Virus record (IMG/VR): IMGVR_UViG_3300001847_000660
Span: 1-29,683 of that record
DNA: 29,683 nt
Direction: 5' to 3' (one strand)
Origin: a virus
Shown here: piece after piece, positions 12,101-20,100 of the stretch
Layout of the letters: each line of letters opens with the position of its first letter
How positions within the stretch are numbered: position 1 is the stretch's first letter
The notes under the pieces: generated by a model
What the model was told of the DNA's origin: nothing
Database searches by the model: none
Seen by the model: the letters and a program-made list of their open reading frames with translations, nothing else
Program-made: the position numbers and the translations under genes

Positions 12101-12576
12101 ATATTGTTGCAGAAAATGATTCTTCATTCAATAGTTTAAAGGATGTTTCAATTGCGATACCAGATCAAGCTAAAACTTCCTCTACTATTTTTAGATTTAA
12201 TCAACCATCATCAAGTGGATCTTTTGCTGATAATTATGGTATAAAATCTATCATTATAACAAATGATAATAATGTAATTGGTGTTGGAACAACATTCTTA
12301 GATAATATTTACATTATTGATGGTTTTAATAATACAACTGGAATTATTACTTGCAATGTTATGCCAGCATCATCATCACTTGTTGGAATTGCTACAACAG
12401 GATCATCTGTTGGTGAGTTTTCCTGGGGTAAGTTATCTGGATTTACAAGATCTTCTTCTCCAATATCTATAGCAATTTCATCTTATCAAGTTGATGCTGG
12501 TCTGTCCACTTTCCCAACTATTCAGAGAAGAGGATATGGTTTGAGAGACATTGGACCGATTAAAAAGATCTTGTGA
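193..12576 (+). CDS. 7: Giant baseplate wedge protein, gp7-type core with repeat-rich extension and YHYH domain
   Basis: A 4127-residue virion protein, about four times the ~1030 residues of T4 gp7. Residues ~20-60 (EFLKQYYISQEYQGG) and ~205-240 (LYESKGTEESFRILFNVLFG) match the C-terminal part of T4 gp7, which has STKGIEASYKFLFKVLYNEE, so the gp7 core sits at the N-terminus here. The rest is beta-rich modular sequence. An 'ID-x-E-I-x-x-Y...RG' module occurs at ~79-127, ~330-380, ~1533-1585 and ~3057-3130. Glycine-rich 'GxGY' modules occur about a dozen times (from ~733, 922, 1110, 1151, 2037, 2115, 3290, 3323, 3362, 3429, 3730, 3775). An 'H-x-L-x-x-G...YY...HQ' module recurs (834-913, 959-1005, 1813-1875, 2935-3015). 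A YHYH domain lies at ~1230-1350. 'INGVLQEP' modules lie at ~3220 and ~3535. A 'NGGEEPDPGEDL' beta-sandwich-like segment lies at ~3905-4030. Placement between gp6 and gp8 supports the wedge role; the extension probably projects from the baseplate as a host-contact or decorating arm (inference). An AGG lies about 7 bases before the ATG. No signal peptide or membrane segment is visible. Confidence 0.8.
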   Translation: MIQTGFESRIKIQQIIDNQLPEFILDESPKAAEFLKQYYISQEYQGGSVDIAENLDQYLKLDNLIPEVVVGSTTLSTSIDSDDIQITVGSVKGFPSSYGLLKIDDEIITYTGINGNTFTGCVRGFSGISTYNAGITTSNTSNYNGELLFTETKSASHTSGSSVINLSSLFLQEFYKKLKYSLTPGLEDTDFVSDLNVGNFIKEARTLYESKGTEESFRILFNVLFGETPKVINLENNLIKPSSANYIRREVVVAERLSGNPLLLSGQTIKKSTDDDTSASVSEVEIIRRGEKTYYKLLLFVGYNDAFPTITGSFSITSSTKNIESVSVGSSIITVDSTIGFPSSGVIYSGNNEITYQSKSINQFFGCSGVTEEIDTASVIRSNDTYYGYENGDTSKKVELRLTGVLSNFIPLSQSASINEGERISVKNLGTLIENPSENLSYKEIFANSWIYNTSSRYQIDSFSSGSISQVTLKSTIDKSSLKIGDTIEILNRNTEVLIASDLVVTQINGKQVTTDGTFTLNSSFDYDIRRKLNFASSSFVPLEYDKLTSDIQNLYVEDDEYAYVASNSLPSYQINKNIFSYQASSVSGQDLETEKYSIINFINEVSFYTGSEIYYSYSNSPIEGLTEGLYYVEVINDKKQIRLFTSRSFVGSNNYIQFGPLSSGTHKFTLSEQKEGIISAQKILRKFPLNVNIGDGESDLTPVDYVGMLINGVEISGYKTNDKVYYGPLQSVDVLNGGTGYDVINPPNISLSSGSALLQPIIKGSFEKVYVDPQDFDIDVIVSVALTGGNGKGASFEPIIELRKREIAFDAKEVYVGGGIDVTSETITFLTPHGLVDGQPVVYNPKNNSPIGIGTFGAASLFDNTGLTLKKDATYYTKYISDTTIQLYQTLSDYRSGINTVGFTTVGTSGIHQFETDLKKTLTGIRVVNPGNNYQNRKLRVNPVGISTVNSVISFTDHGFLDGELVTYNYQTSSISGLSTSNQYYILKIDNDNFKLANAGAGGTDPSNYQRKKYVKFESAGSGYQIFNYPEIELSVKYSSSKLESNQQRGTITATPIVRGNIVGVYVYENGLDYGSTILNLHKRPKLTIKNGKNAEIKPIIVNGRIEDINIQYGGSEYYSTPDIKVTGSGTGAIIKPIIVDNKLTDVVIVNPGVGYSSIDTDIKVESAGKNAILNPQVRSIPVNKNLLYGEENDAREIANELIIGKSDKLEYSVCGYSENIQNEFGDDGGSHSPIIGWAYDGNPIYGSYGYSDPKDNNSSIKRISSGYSLDTSNIQNRPSSFEPGFFTEDYKFTNDGDLDEYNGRFCVTPEFPNGVYAYFATSEENLFGNLVGQFPYFVGERYRSRFLSENKSLDQTFDFNKSKLIRNTFPYNVNNDYAGNDFIVESNEIINQITLVDSVTTGVVDNYEIISSGDNYKVGDTLLFDQDGTGGAGLSAQVSEVTGKDIIDINTSVTSYNDSIFTWESGDQVKVSVLPYHILNNLDYVTISGFSTSVSTLNGFTQIGVSSFSSSLTKDIPAYSVAGVVTDIYVSRIPDNISIGSSIKIDSEILSVINVYGNDNVLRVVRETTGTAHTSTSVVNYLPNSFTINQSVPYFESKLNNISYFNPKQSIGVGVTSGIGIATDYNIGTRSISISIPTQSIYSPEHQFTTNQQVILRKLSSASAISVANTESSTPFNLPYSGDSQVVYIIKKSNNHIGIVTQVGLTTTTNGLFFIDNGSDEYRYSFESDFTQVKGDIDSIKSTVSISTVHNLISGDKINLTINPNLSVGIGTSGSIKVKFDSLTEKIVINPIQFSSSGINTITNEIYISEHNLNTGDKVVYSSTGTIASGLTTGIYYIYKVDNDNIKLCETLIDSQSNPPLSVDITNAPVSVHQISPINPPLNVIKNNNLVFDLSDSSLSGYGFKLYYDRLFKDEFVSTGTTSIFSITGIGTVGVSTNASLTLNYSNDLPFNLFYNLEKSGYISTADTEVTNYNQILFTNSVYNNSYAISGVGTTTFQISLRSLPENLNYTSSDCDIIKYTTNSPRALGGISKIRTISPGTGFKKIPVFYGVNSDSGEGAYLLAKSSSIGNINQTRILNEGFEYPSDKTLSPTAEIPTLLILKNSNTISNIQVTDNGKNYTVAPDLIIIDSETNQKIDSGVLIAKLFGSSINSVDIVNPPKGLPSLPVEIRAINNTNGVGISTIATSSSGIVTCYLTTPQSGFQSEPFAVGDKIFVEGIQKYGNEGDGFNSENYGYQFFTITSYENAATLLPRKLEYNLSGLSTNVGLAKTVQELYAHIVNYNNYPKFEVIQEQSPFIFGESLSVQNEIGFENTDLKVVENNLNYIKISGNYEVDSNQLIRGVQSGNLATISGVEKTTGYFSIGYGSTQNLGWSDDIGKLDEDTQVIPDNDYYQTLSYSVKSNQEWNDIVTPVNSILHPSGLKNFADTTLTKSVGAGNTTVGEFTQVLYDIFDEKRVDTINNFDLVLDVDTVLNSSKYLKFKNKRLSDYIECRTNRVLSIDDISPEFSNSDGEITDYSVVLDINPSDRYNRYLVQIVSSDYTEVQFTEIIVLSSDENVYTLEKASVSNVNEKIGDIEGYVDGNNNFYLKFVPYEPYNTNYRIKVLNDNFSTFSSGIGTQSIGYVDLIGSNTSISAGITTSLITKNINEIKSLYSNIHILNNSSGEMNYAEVFVDHDGVNTNLTEFYFDSNSELSSNFIGSFGASISGGILSLNYTNTTNNNISVRSKIIGFNTTSSGISTYRFKKVGQLDGSERTVNYDVERSVISSASTITSFDISKFTSVKSTVRVSIGETRSLHQVMMIQDDNDTYTIQYPSSSIGSTSGIGTFGGSLSPTTASLIFYPDSGLIGSFEVVSFNEKFYTEIDQTNIPADLEYAGIIESIHTANYYGVNADEVDRLDFDVNYQGYPIFMKEFDPSDSTILNLSTGEFTLTNHFFSTGERLIYRPKSTYIGVGETSVGIGATLNSVGVVTDRLPTEVYAYKINNDKFKLSTRKEYALAGICVTFTSVGEGNAHQLEMYKKNEKTIISIDNVIQYPIAYSLINHSLNNYISIGQSDTIFALSGISSIRIDDVLKIDDEYMKVNNVGLGTTASGPISFSGSVPLIEVQRGFVGSSATSHADLSTAYIYRGSYNIAENTLFFTSPPKGSIVDQLSPDTDNLPEARSKFNGRVFLRKDYTSNQVYDNISENFTGIGQTYILTSQGINTVGLGTSGGNGIVLINGIFQTPTTQNNLNNNFRILENTTAGISSISFSGITSSNGSIAISQSDVNMNQLPRGGLIVSLGSTPGLGYAPLVGCSVTARVGAGGSIISIGIGTTGNWGSGYRNPVSIAITESGHTGSAAVITANVGFGGTLGFNIVSGGSGYSRPTINISSPSYENLPITGVSRLGVGATTSTGVGLLLNVEVGASSTVGVGSTLFEVTGFKITRSGYGFKKGDVFRPVGLVTAYGLSSPVSQFELTVLDTFSDSFGAWQFGELDYIDSIKNYQDGSRTRFPLYYNSSLLSFERSSTDPDSQLIDFDSLLLIFINGVLQEPKSAYQFNGGTSFTFTEPPKVEDNVSIFFYRGSSEDSKSQNVTETLKIGDQLQVYSRNDLLGITTTQNIRTISDISSSDKVQTDLYTLQGIDTVNQKPVSWTKQKVDKIIDGILVSKSRDSIEPQIYPTAKIIKSINTSDTEVYVDNAQFFNYENVIPGEIDFNALIISGASDPVSAAITATVSAAGTIQTLTINNAGSGYVGSAVTVKISAPPSVGVGIGTTATAEISIVGGSLSIVNITNPGFGYTTSIIPQVIVPLPDPTYENINNITIVQGFSGNITGIGTTVGIGTGLAINFTLDPTLSPFTNLTVGQPIYIFNTKVGSGLTSINLLSIVIDPDSSIVNTGSFLRVSVSNSGTGSGSAGGFNIGRHIRFGYTGGLGNRRFDLNPLDLTNYNNITIKAIKGNSTNGGEEPDPGEDLQLQYSIDNGSSFTTIGNIVAENDSSFNSLKDVSIAIPDQAKTSSTIFRFNQPSSSGSFADNYGIKSIIITNDNNVIGVGTTFLDNIYIIDGFNNTTGIITCNVMPASSSLVGIATTGSSVGEFSWGKLSGFTRSSSPISIAISSYQVDAGLSTFPTIQRRGYGLRDIGPIKKIL

Positions 12577-12582
12577 TATTAA

Positions 12583-12590
12583 TATAAATA
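12583..12590 (+). promoter_or_regulatory. T4-type late promoter upstream of gp8
   Basis: The octamer TATAAATA is an exact match to the T4 late promoter element recognised by the gp55 sigma factor with the gp33/gp45 co-activators. It lies in the 33-base gap between the gp7-like stop and the gp8 ATG. A start about 6-7 bases downstream would give a leader of only ~13 bases. Being exact, intergenic and repeated at 21734 makes chance less likely, although the region is AT-rich. Confidence 0.65.
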
Positions 12591-12606
12591 TAGAAAAAAC
12601 TATATT
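12587..12606 (+). promoter_or_regulatory. AT-rich hairpin at the gp8 leader
   Basis: Perfect inverted repeat AATATAG / CTATATT (12587-12593 and 12600-12606) around a loop of six A, ending three bases before the gp8 start codon. It overlaps the last bases of the late promoter octamer. The stem has one G-C pair, so it would be weak. It may influence initiation on the short leader, which has no Shine-Dalgarno sequence, or it may be chance in AT-rich DNA. Confidence 0.3.
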
Positions 12607-12609
12607 CAA

Positions 12610-14175
12610 ATGTCTGCACTTGTAACAGATCAATTTAGAATTCTAAATGCGTCTAATTTTATAGATTCTGTTCAGGATTCTTCAAACTCATATTATGTTT
12701 TTGTAGGTCTTTCAAATCCATCTCCTTCATCGGTTGGTTTTGGTAGAGATTCTAATTGGAATTCTACTCCACCAAATCCTACGGATAATGTTGATTATCT
12801 AAATCATTATGAGTCAACTGCTCTTTTTGGTAAAAAAATTACAAGTGCAAACATTAGAAGAGTAATTAGAAGAATTGATTGGGTCAGGGGTACAAAATAT
12901 GAAATGTACCGACCAGATTACAGTGGAATTAATTCGGCACCAATTACTGGTGCATTAAGATTATATGATGCAAACTACTATGTAATGAATTCTGATTATA
13001 GAATTTATATTTGTATTTCTAATGGTTCATCTGGAGTCAATCCAAAAGGAAATGCTTCACAAGATGAACCGACATTTACAGATTTAGAGCCATCTTCGGC
13101 AGGTGAAAGTGGAGATGGATATGTTTGGAAATATCTTTACACGGTTTCTCCTAGTGATATTATAAAATTTGATTCAATTGAGTATATTACTATTCCGAAT
13201 GATTGGGAAACATCTACAAATGCTCAAATTGAAGCAGTTAGAGAAAATGGAGATTCGACAGTAAATGATAATCAGATTAAAAAAGTTTATATTCAAAATA
13301 GAGGTTTAGGTTATACCCTAGCATCAGGTCAATCCTGCAATATTATTGGTGATGGTACTGGGGCGACAGTAAATGTAGATGTTGACTCTTCTGGGAGAAT
13401 TACAGACGCTATAGTTACTTCTGGAGGTAAAAACTATACTTATGCTATGGTTGATTTAGGAACAACTGTACCTCCTGGAGAATATGCAAAGTTAATTCCT
13501 ATTATTCCACCATCCAAAGGACATGGATTTAATATTTACAAAGAACTTGGTGCGGATAAAATTTTAATTTATGCTAGATTTGATGATTCTACAAAAGATT
13601 TTCCTGTAGATACAAAATTTTCTCAAGTTGGAATTTTAAAAAATCCAACAGTTTTTGATTCTACAGGAATTAATACCACGAAATACACTTCAACTGAATT
13701 TTCTGCAGTTTATGCTTTAAAATTAAGTGGAACTCCTTCAGGTAGTATTTCTGTTGGTGATAAGATTCAACAATCAGTTACTGGAGGAACAGCACTCGGT
13801 TATGTTGCATCATATGATTCTGAAACTAAAGTTCTAAAATATTATAGAGACAGATCTTTATACTTTAATTCGACAACTTATGATCAAACTGATTATATTG
13901 GAATATCAACTTCTGGAAAAGTATTAGATTTTAACTCATCAAATCAAGTTACTAAAGTTGGTGGTGGGTTTAATGCTTCTGTTGATAATTCTTTTACAGA
14001 CAATAAAGTTACAATTTCTGGAAAAATTATAAATTTAGGAATGGAATTTACAAATGGACTTGCAAATCCAGAGATAAATAATAAGTCAGGTGATATCATT
14101 TATATTGATAATAGACCTACAGTAACAAGAAGTTCTAGACAAAAAGAAGACGTTAAAATTATCCTGGAATTTTAA
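12610..14175 (+). CDS. 8: Baseplate wedge protein gp8
   Basis: 521 residues against 334 in T4 gp8. The T4 signatures are visible: an N-terminal VTDQFR start; PPNPTDN at ~54-60 (T4 PPYPTDS); RRIDW at ~87-91 (T4 RRDW); GDGYVWKYLYTVSP at 168-181 (T4 GDGYVWEYLFEIPP); EYITIP at 191-196; and the C-terminal GDIIYIDNRPTVTR at 494-507 (T4 GEMIYMENRPPI), ending in hydrophobic-E-F. In T4, gp8 dimers bind gp6, gp7 and gp10 in the wedge. The extra length falls in the middle: a GxGY/GxNY module at ~222-286 and a 'GGTALGYVASYDSET' segment at ~391-405, both related to modules in neighbouring virion proteins. It has its own late promoter and no visible Shine-Dalgarno sequence. The next gene starts three bases after its stop. 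Confidence 0.93.
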   Translation: MSALVTDQFRILNASNFIDSVQDSSNSYYVFVGLSNPSPSSVGFGRDSNWNSTPPNPTDNVDYLNHYESTALFGKKITSANIRRVIRRIDWVRGTKYEMYRPDYSGINSAPITGALRLYDANYYVMNSDYRIYICISNGSSGVNPKGNASQDEPTFTDLEPSSAGESGDGYVWKYLYTVSPSDIIKFDSIEYITIPNDWETSTNAQIEAVRENGDSTVNDNQIKKVYIQNRGLGYTLASGQSCNIIGDGTGATVNVDVDSSGRITDAIVTSGGKNYTYAMVDLGTTVPPGEYAKLIPIIPPSKGHGFNIYKELGADKILIYARFDDSTKDFPVDTKFSQVGILKNPTVFDSTGINTTKYTSTEFSAVYALKLSGTPSGSISVGDKIQQSVTGGTALGYVASYDSETKVLKYYRDRSLYFNSTTYDQTDYIGISTSGKVLDFNSSNQVTKVGGGFNASVDNSFTDNKVTISGKIINLGMEFTNGLANPEINNKSGDIIYIDNRPTVTRSSRQKEDVKIILEF

Positions 14176-14178
14176 GAA

Positions 14179-17100
14179 ATGGCTCAAAAAACAAATCTTA
14201 ATGTAAATCCATATTATGACGATTTTAATGAGCCTGATATAGGGGCTAAAGATAAGAATTATTATAAGGTACTATTTAATCCAGGAAAGCCTATTCAGGC
14301 AAGAGAATTAAATACTTTACAATCAATTCTACAAAATCAAGTAGAATCTTTTGGTAGTCATATTTTCAAAGAAGGATCAATGGTGATCCCTGGAAATATT
14401 GTCTATGATAATCAATTTTATTCTGTTAAATTAAATCCTACAAATTTTGGAGTTAATGTAGCATCTTATATTGAAAAATTTGTTGGGAAAAAAATTACCG
14501 GTCAAACTTCAGGAACAACAGCAACAATTCAAAAAGTTCAACTTCCAAATTCTGAAGTTGAATATGCAACTCTTTATGTAAAATATCAAGATTCTGATAG
14601 CAATTTTACATTTAATGAATTTCAAGATGGTGAATTTTTATATGCAAGTGAAAATGTAGAATACTCAGGTACAACTATTATTTCTGGAACTTCATTTGCA
14701 TCTACTATTGCAACTGAAGCAACATCCACTGGATCTTCAGCTTCTATTGGTGAAGGAGTATATTTCATTAGAGGAACTTTTGTAAGAGTTCCAAAACAAA
14801 CTATAATTCTTGATTATTACTCAAATACACCATCATACAGAGTTGGTTTGAGAGTAAGTGAGCAAATTATTACTGCAAAAGATGATTCAACACTCTATGA
14901 TAATGCAAAAGGATTTACAAACTATGCTGCTCCTGGAGCAGATAGATTTAAAATTTCTTTAACTTTAACTAAAAAATTATTAACTGATGTAGAAAACGAT
15001 ACCGATTTTGTTGAACTATTACGAGTTCAAGATGGAAAAATTAAAAAAATTGAAACTAAATCTCAGTATTCTATCATAAAAGATTATCTTGCACAAAGAA
15101 CGTATGATGAATCTGGAGATTATGTTGTAACTCCTTTCCAGTTTTCTTTAAATAACTCCCTTAATAATAGATTAGGAAATGATGGTTTATTCTTCAGTAA
15201 TGAAAAGACAGAGCAAAATAATACACCATCCGATGACTTAATGTGCATTAAGTTTTCACCAGGAAAAGCTTATGTTAGAGGTTACGATATTGAAAAAACT
15301 GGTGTAGAAATAGTAGATGTTCCTAAACCAAGAACAACTCAAACAAAATCTGATGTAAATATCCCATTTGAGATGGGAAATTTAGTTAGAGTAAATAATA
15401 TTTCTGGATCGCCAAAACAAAAAAATACTGTAGAACTTTATAATCAAAGAAAGTCATCATCTACATCTGCAACTGGAACAAAAATAGGTGATGCTAGAGT
15501 TTATACTTGCAATGTAACTGATGCTGCATATACAAATGCAACTACAAATTGGGATTTATATTTGTATGATATTCAAACTTATACTCAATTAACTCTCAAT
15601 CAATCTATTTCTAATATTGAACTTCCAGCAACATCTTTCGTAAAGGGTAAGAGTAGTGGTGCAAGTGGTTATGCATCTGCTGCTGGTGGTGGATCTGCTA
15701 CAGTTTCTTTAAGACAAACTTCTGGAACTTTTATTGTTGGGGAGCAAATTATTATTAATGGATTGGAATTATATCCAAGAACAATTAAGACGATAACAAC
15801 ATATACACCTCAAGATATAAAATCAATATTCCAACCAACTTCAGTATCTGGATTTTCAACTTCTTTTGTTGCAGATACTCAGTTAGATAAACTAACAGCA
15901 TTTGGATTTTCTCCAACTGACACTATTACTATTGAATCATCAGGTGCAGTTTCAGCATCTGGAAAATTATTCAGTGGTATTCCTGTTAATAGTATTATTA
16001 GATATCAAAAACCAGGATCTTCGACAGAAACATATAATAGAGTTTCATCTATTTCTTCAGATGGATCTGTTATGACCTTATCTTCTGTTACTAATGTAAC
16101 AGGAATTTGTGATGGTACTTTACCTGGATCGCAACTTAGAACTACTTTTTCAGTGGGTTCTCCAAAGATTAGAAAAGAAAAGCAAGGATATCTTTATGCA
16201 CAGCTACCAGATTCTAATATTGCATCAACAAATTTAAGTGATTCTATTTTAACATTTAATGCACAATCAAATTCAGTACTAACACCTTCAAGTAATACAT
16301 TAACAGTTTCTACCGGTAATTTTGATCTTGGGATTAGTTCTTCAGTTTCACAGTTCCAAGCATTTGATGAAGAAAGATATTCTATTCATTATTCTGATGG
16401 AACTATTGAAGATTTAACATCAGATAAAGTTACATTATCTAATAATCAGGTAACTTTTTCCAATATTGAAAATAAAAATATTACTTGTATTAATGCTACT
16501 TTTGTAAAAACTGGTATTCAAAGTAAAGTAAAGCAATTTAATCGTAGTAAAACTATTACGGTAAACTTATCAAAATATCCAGAATCTGGAACTGGGATTA
16601 GTACATCTATTAATGATGGTTTAATTTATAATAACTTTTATGGATTGAGAGTTCAAGATGAAGAAATTTGTCTGAAATATCCCGATGTTGTAAAAGTAAT
16701 AGCAGTATATGAATCTTTAAATACTTCAGAACCAGTATTAGATACTTTAAACTTCAATTCAATTGCTAATGTAGATACAAATGCTATCATTGGAGAAAAT
16801 ATTATTGGACAATCTAGTAAAGCAATTGCTAGAGTTGTATCTAAACCATCAGCAAATACTATTGGTATTGTATACTTAAATGCTAATAAATTTGTTGATA
16901 GTGAGAATGTTACTTTTGAAGAATCTAATATTAATACATCTATTGTTTTAATCACCCCAGGAAGTTATAAAAATATTACAAAAAGCTTTACCTTGGATAA
17001 GGGGCAAAAAGAACAATATTATGATTATTCAAAAATTGTAAGAAATTCTGGAGAATCTGCACCTTCTAAACAACTTTTAATTGTATTTGATTATTATTCA

Positions 17101-20100
17101 GTTCCATCTGGAGATACTGGTGATTTATTTACGGTTAATAGTTATACCGAAGAAAGATTTGGATCTGATGTACCTACTGTAGGTAGTAATAATGTAAGAG
17201 CATCTGATACATTGGACTTTAGACCAAGAGTATCTGTATTTTCAAATACAAATTCTTCACCATTTGACTTCTCTTCAAGATCTTTTGGAACAGAACCTAA
17301 ATTAATTCTCTCTCCAAATGAAAGTTCACTAGTTGGTTATGATTTCTATCTTGGTAGAATTGATAAACTTTATCTCGATAAATTAGGAAACTTTATAGTT
17401 TTACAAGGAACACCTTCAACAAATCCTAAACCACCATCAAAACCAGATCAAGTTTTAGAAATTGCTACAATCACTCTTCCACCATATCTTTACAATCCTA
17501 AAGATGCTTTAGTATCTCTAGAAGATAATAGAAGATATACGATGCGTGATATTGGTTTAATTGAAGATAGAGTAGAAAATCTTGAAAGAGTTACATCTTT
17601 GTCACTACTTGAACTTAATACTCAAACACTTCAAATTCAAGATGCTCAAGGATTTAATAGATTTAAAACTGGATTTTTTGTAGATGACTTTAAAAACACA
17701 GATTTAATCAATATAAATGTATCAAAAATTGAAGTAGATCGTGCTAATAACGAATTAACTACGCCAGTAAGTAGAAATAGTATAAGTTTAGTTCCAGTTT
17801 CAGCAGAAGTTTTTACAAATGAAACTTTAGATTTAACTAGTAACTTTGATTTATACGATTCATCAAATGTACAAAAAACTAATGATGCAATTACACTTAA
17901 ATATCAATCAAAGGGGTGGATTGAACAACCTCTTGCAACTAAAGTAGAAAATGTAAACCCATTCCATGTTGTATCTTATAGTGGATCTGTAAAACTTAAT
18001 CCATCTAGTGATAGTTGGATAAGAACCATTAGATTAGAAGATGTAAATATCAATCAAACAAACTGGATTTGGTTGTATGCAACAGGAACTTTCTCAGTTG
18101 TTGGTAGAAAAACAACAACTAATACTGAAGATAGATTACTAGCAAGTGGTGTTGAATTGTATATGAGATCTCGTAATACGGGATTTAATGCTGTTAATAT
18201 GAAACCACTAACGAGAGTATATCAATTCTTGGATGGAAATAGTGGAGTAGATTTTGTTCCAAAACTTGTTGAAATTGCAAGTGATTCTACTCTGGAAAAT
18301 TATGGGGCATCTTCAGCATTTTCTGTTGGGGAAACCGTGGTTGGTTCTTATGGTGGTCAAAATTTAATTAATTTTAGAGTAGCACAATCAAATCACAAGG
18401 AAGGACCTTTTAACTCACCAACTGTAACATATAATATTAATCCATATAATAAGGATGAAAATCTTCCTTCTGCATATAGTTTAACATCAAAAACTCTTAA
18501 TGTAGATGTTAATTCATTATGTTCTGAAGCTCAGGGTCTATATTCTGGATATCTTGTTACTGGAATGAAATTAGTTGGTCAAACTAGTGGTGCTGTTGCT
18601 TATGTAAAAGATCTCAGATTAATTACTGATAATTATGGAGATCTTCAAGGTGCATTTTTCTTAAGAGATCCAAATACATCTCCAGCACCATCAGTTAGAA
18701 TTGCAACAGGATCTAAAGTTTATAAACTTACTTCAAGTTCAACTAATGCAACTCCACTTCCTGGAAGCAAACTTATTTCTGCTGCAGAGACAATTTATAA
18801 GGCAGAAGGAACTTGGGAGCAAAGGCAGCGAATAATTACAACTACAACAAACATTTATTATGTTGATCCTCTTGCACAATCATTCTCTGTCGGTGGAAAT
18901 ATTGAAAGTACAAATGGAAATGCTCCAAATGATGATGCAAATGGTGCATATTTAACTGCAGTAGATCTTTATTTTGCACATAAAGATCCAGGTAACGCCC
19001 CATTAACTGTTGAAGTTAGAACAGTTGAGTTGGGAACTCCAACTAGAAACGTTATTGGAAATCCAGTTACACTCAAACCAAGTCAAATTCAAACTTCTTC
19101 TGATGCATCAGTTGCAACAACTGTGACTTTTGATTATCCAATTTACTTAGCACCAGGTTTAGAATATGCGATTGTTCTTTTAGCACCACAATCCGATCAA
19201 TATGAGGTTTGGATTGCTGAAATGGGAGAAAAGACAGTTAACACTGCCAACCTACCAGATGCAGAAAGTGTAAGATACACAAGACAATTTGCAATTGGTA
19301 GTTTGTTTAAATCTCAAAATGGATCAATTTGGACTGAAAACCAATATCAAGATCTTAAATTTAAACTTTACAAGGCAAACTTTACATCAAAATCTGGAAG
19401 TGTATACTTCCAAAATCCAACTTTAAATGAAAGTAACGGATATGTTCCTAAACTTTCCACCAATCCAGTTAGAACTTTACCTAAAAAGTTTGCAATTGGT
19501 ATAAGCACTGTAACATCCAGTGCAATGATTGGAATTTTAACAACTGGAAGAAAAGTTGCTGATGCTGCAAAACCATTTGATTATGCATATATTGTTGGTA
19601 CTGGAAGTAAAGTAGCATCTGTAGGAGTTACAACTGGAGGATCAAATTACACAAGTACCTCTAATGTAACGACATATCCAATTACTGGAAGTGGAACTGG
19701 TCTAAAACTCAATGTTACAGCAACTAATGGAGTTGTTTCAAGTGTTTCAGTTGTATCTGAAGGTAATGGATATGCAGTTGGAGATGTAGTTGGAATTACT
19801 ACATCTGATATTTCTCCAGCATCAGGAAGAGATGCAAGAATCACTATTACCGGAATAACAGGTTTAGATACTTTATATGTTTCAAATGCACAAGCCGAAT
19901 CATTTACAACTGTAGGTGTTTCAACTCTTGTTTATTATAATGATGCTGGAAGTAGAGTTTCTTTAGCAACAACTACGATTAGATCATCTTCTCCAGTTGG
20001 TGGTGTATATTCTGGTAACTTTATGAAGGTTGATCATTTTGATCATGGTATGTATGCTGCTAATAATCAACTAACATTATATAATGTCCAATCTAACATA

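Noticed and set aside
14076-14083. GATAAATA inside gp8 as a late promoter
   Set aside because: Intragenic, one mismatch, about 100 bases before the next gene; such matches are expected by chance in AT-rich coding sequence.
16653-16955. 100-residue open frame on the minus strand
   Set aside because: It lies wholly inside the DUF4815 gene, has no promoter or ribosome site, and reads as the antisense of coding sequence; all convincing genes here are on the + strand.
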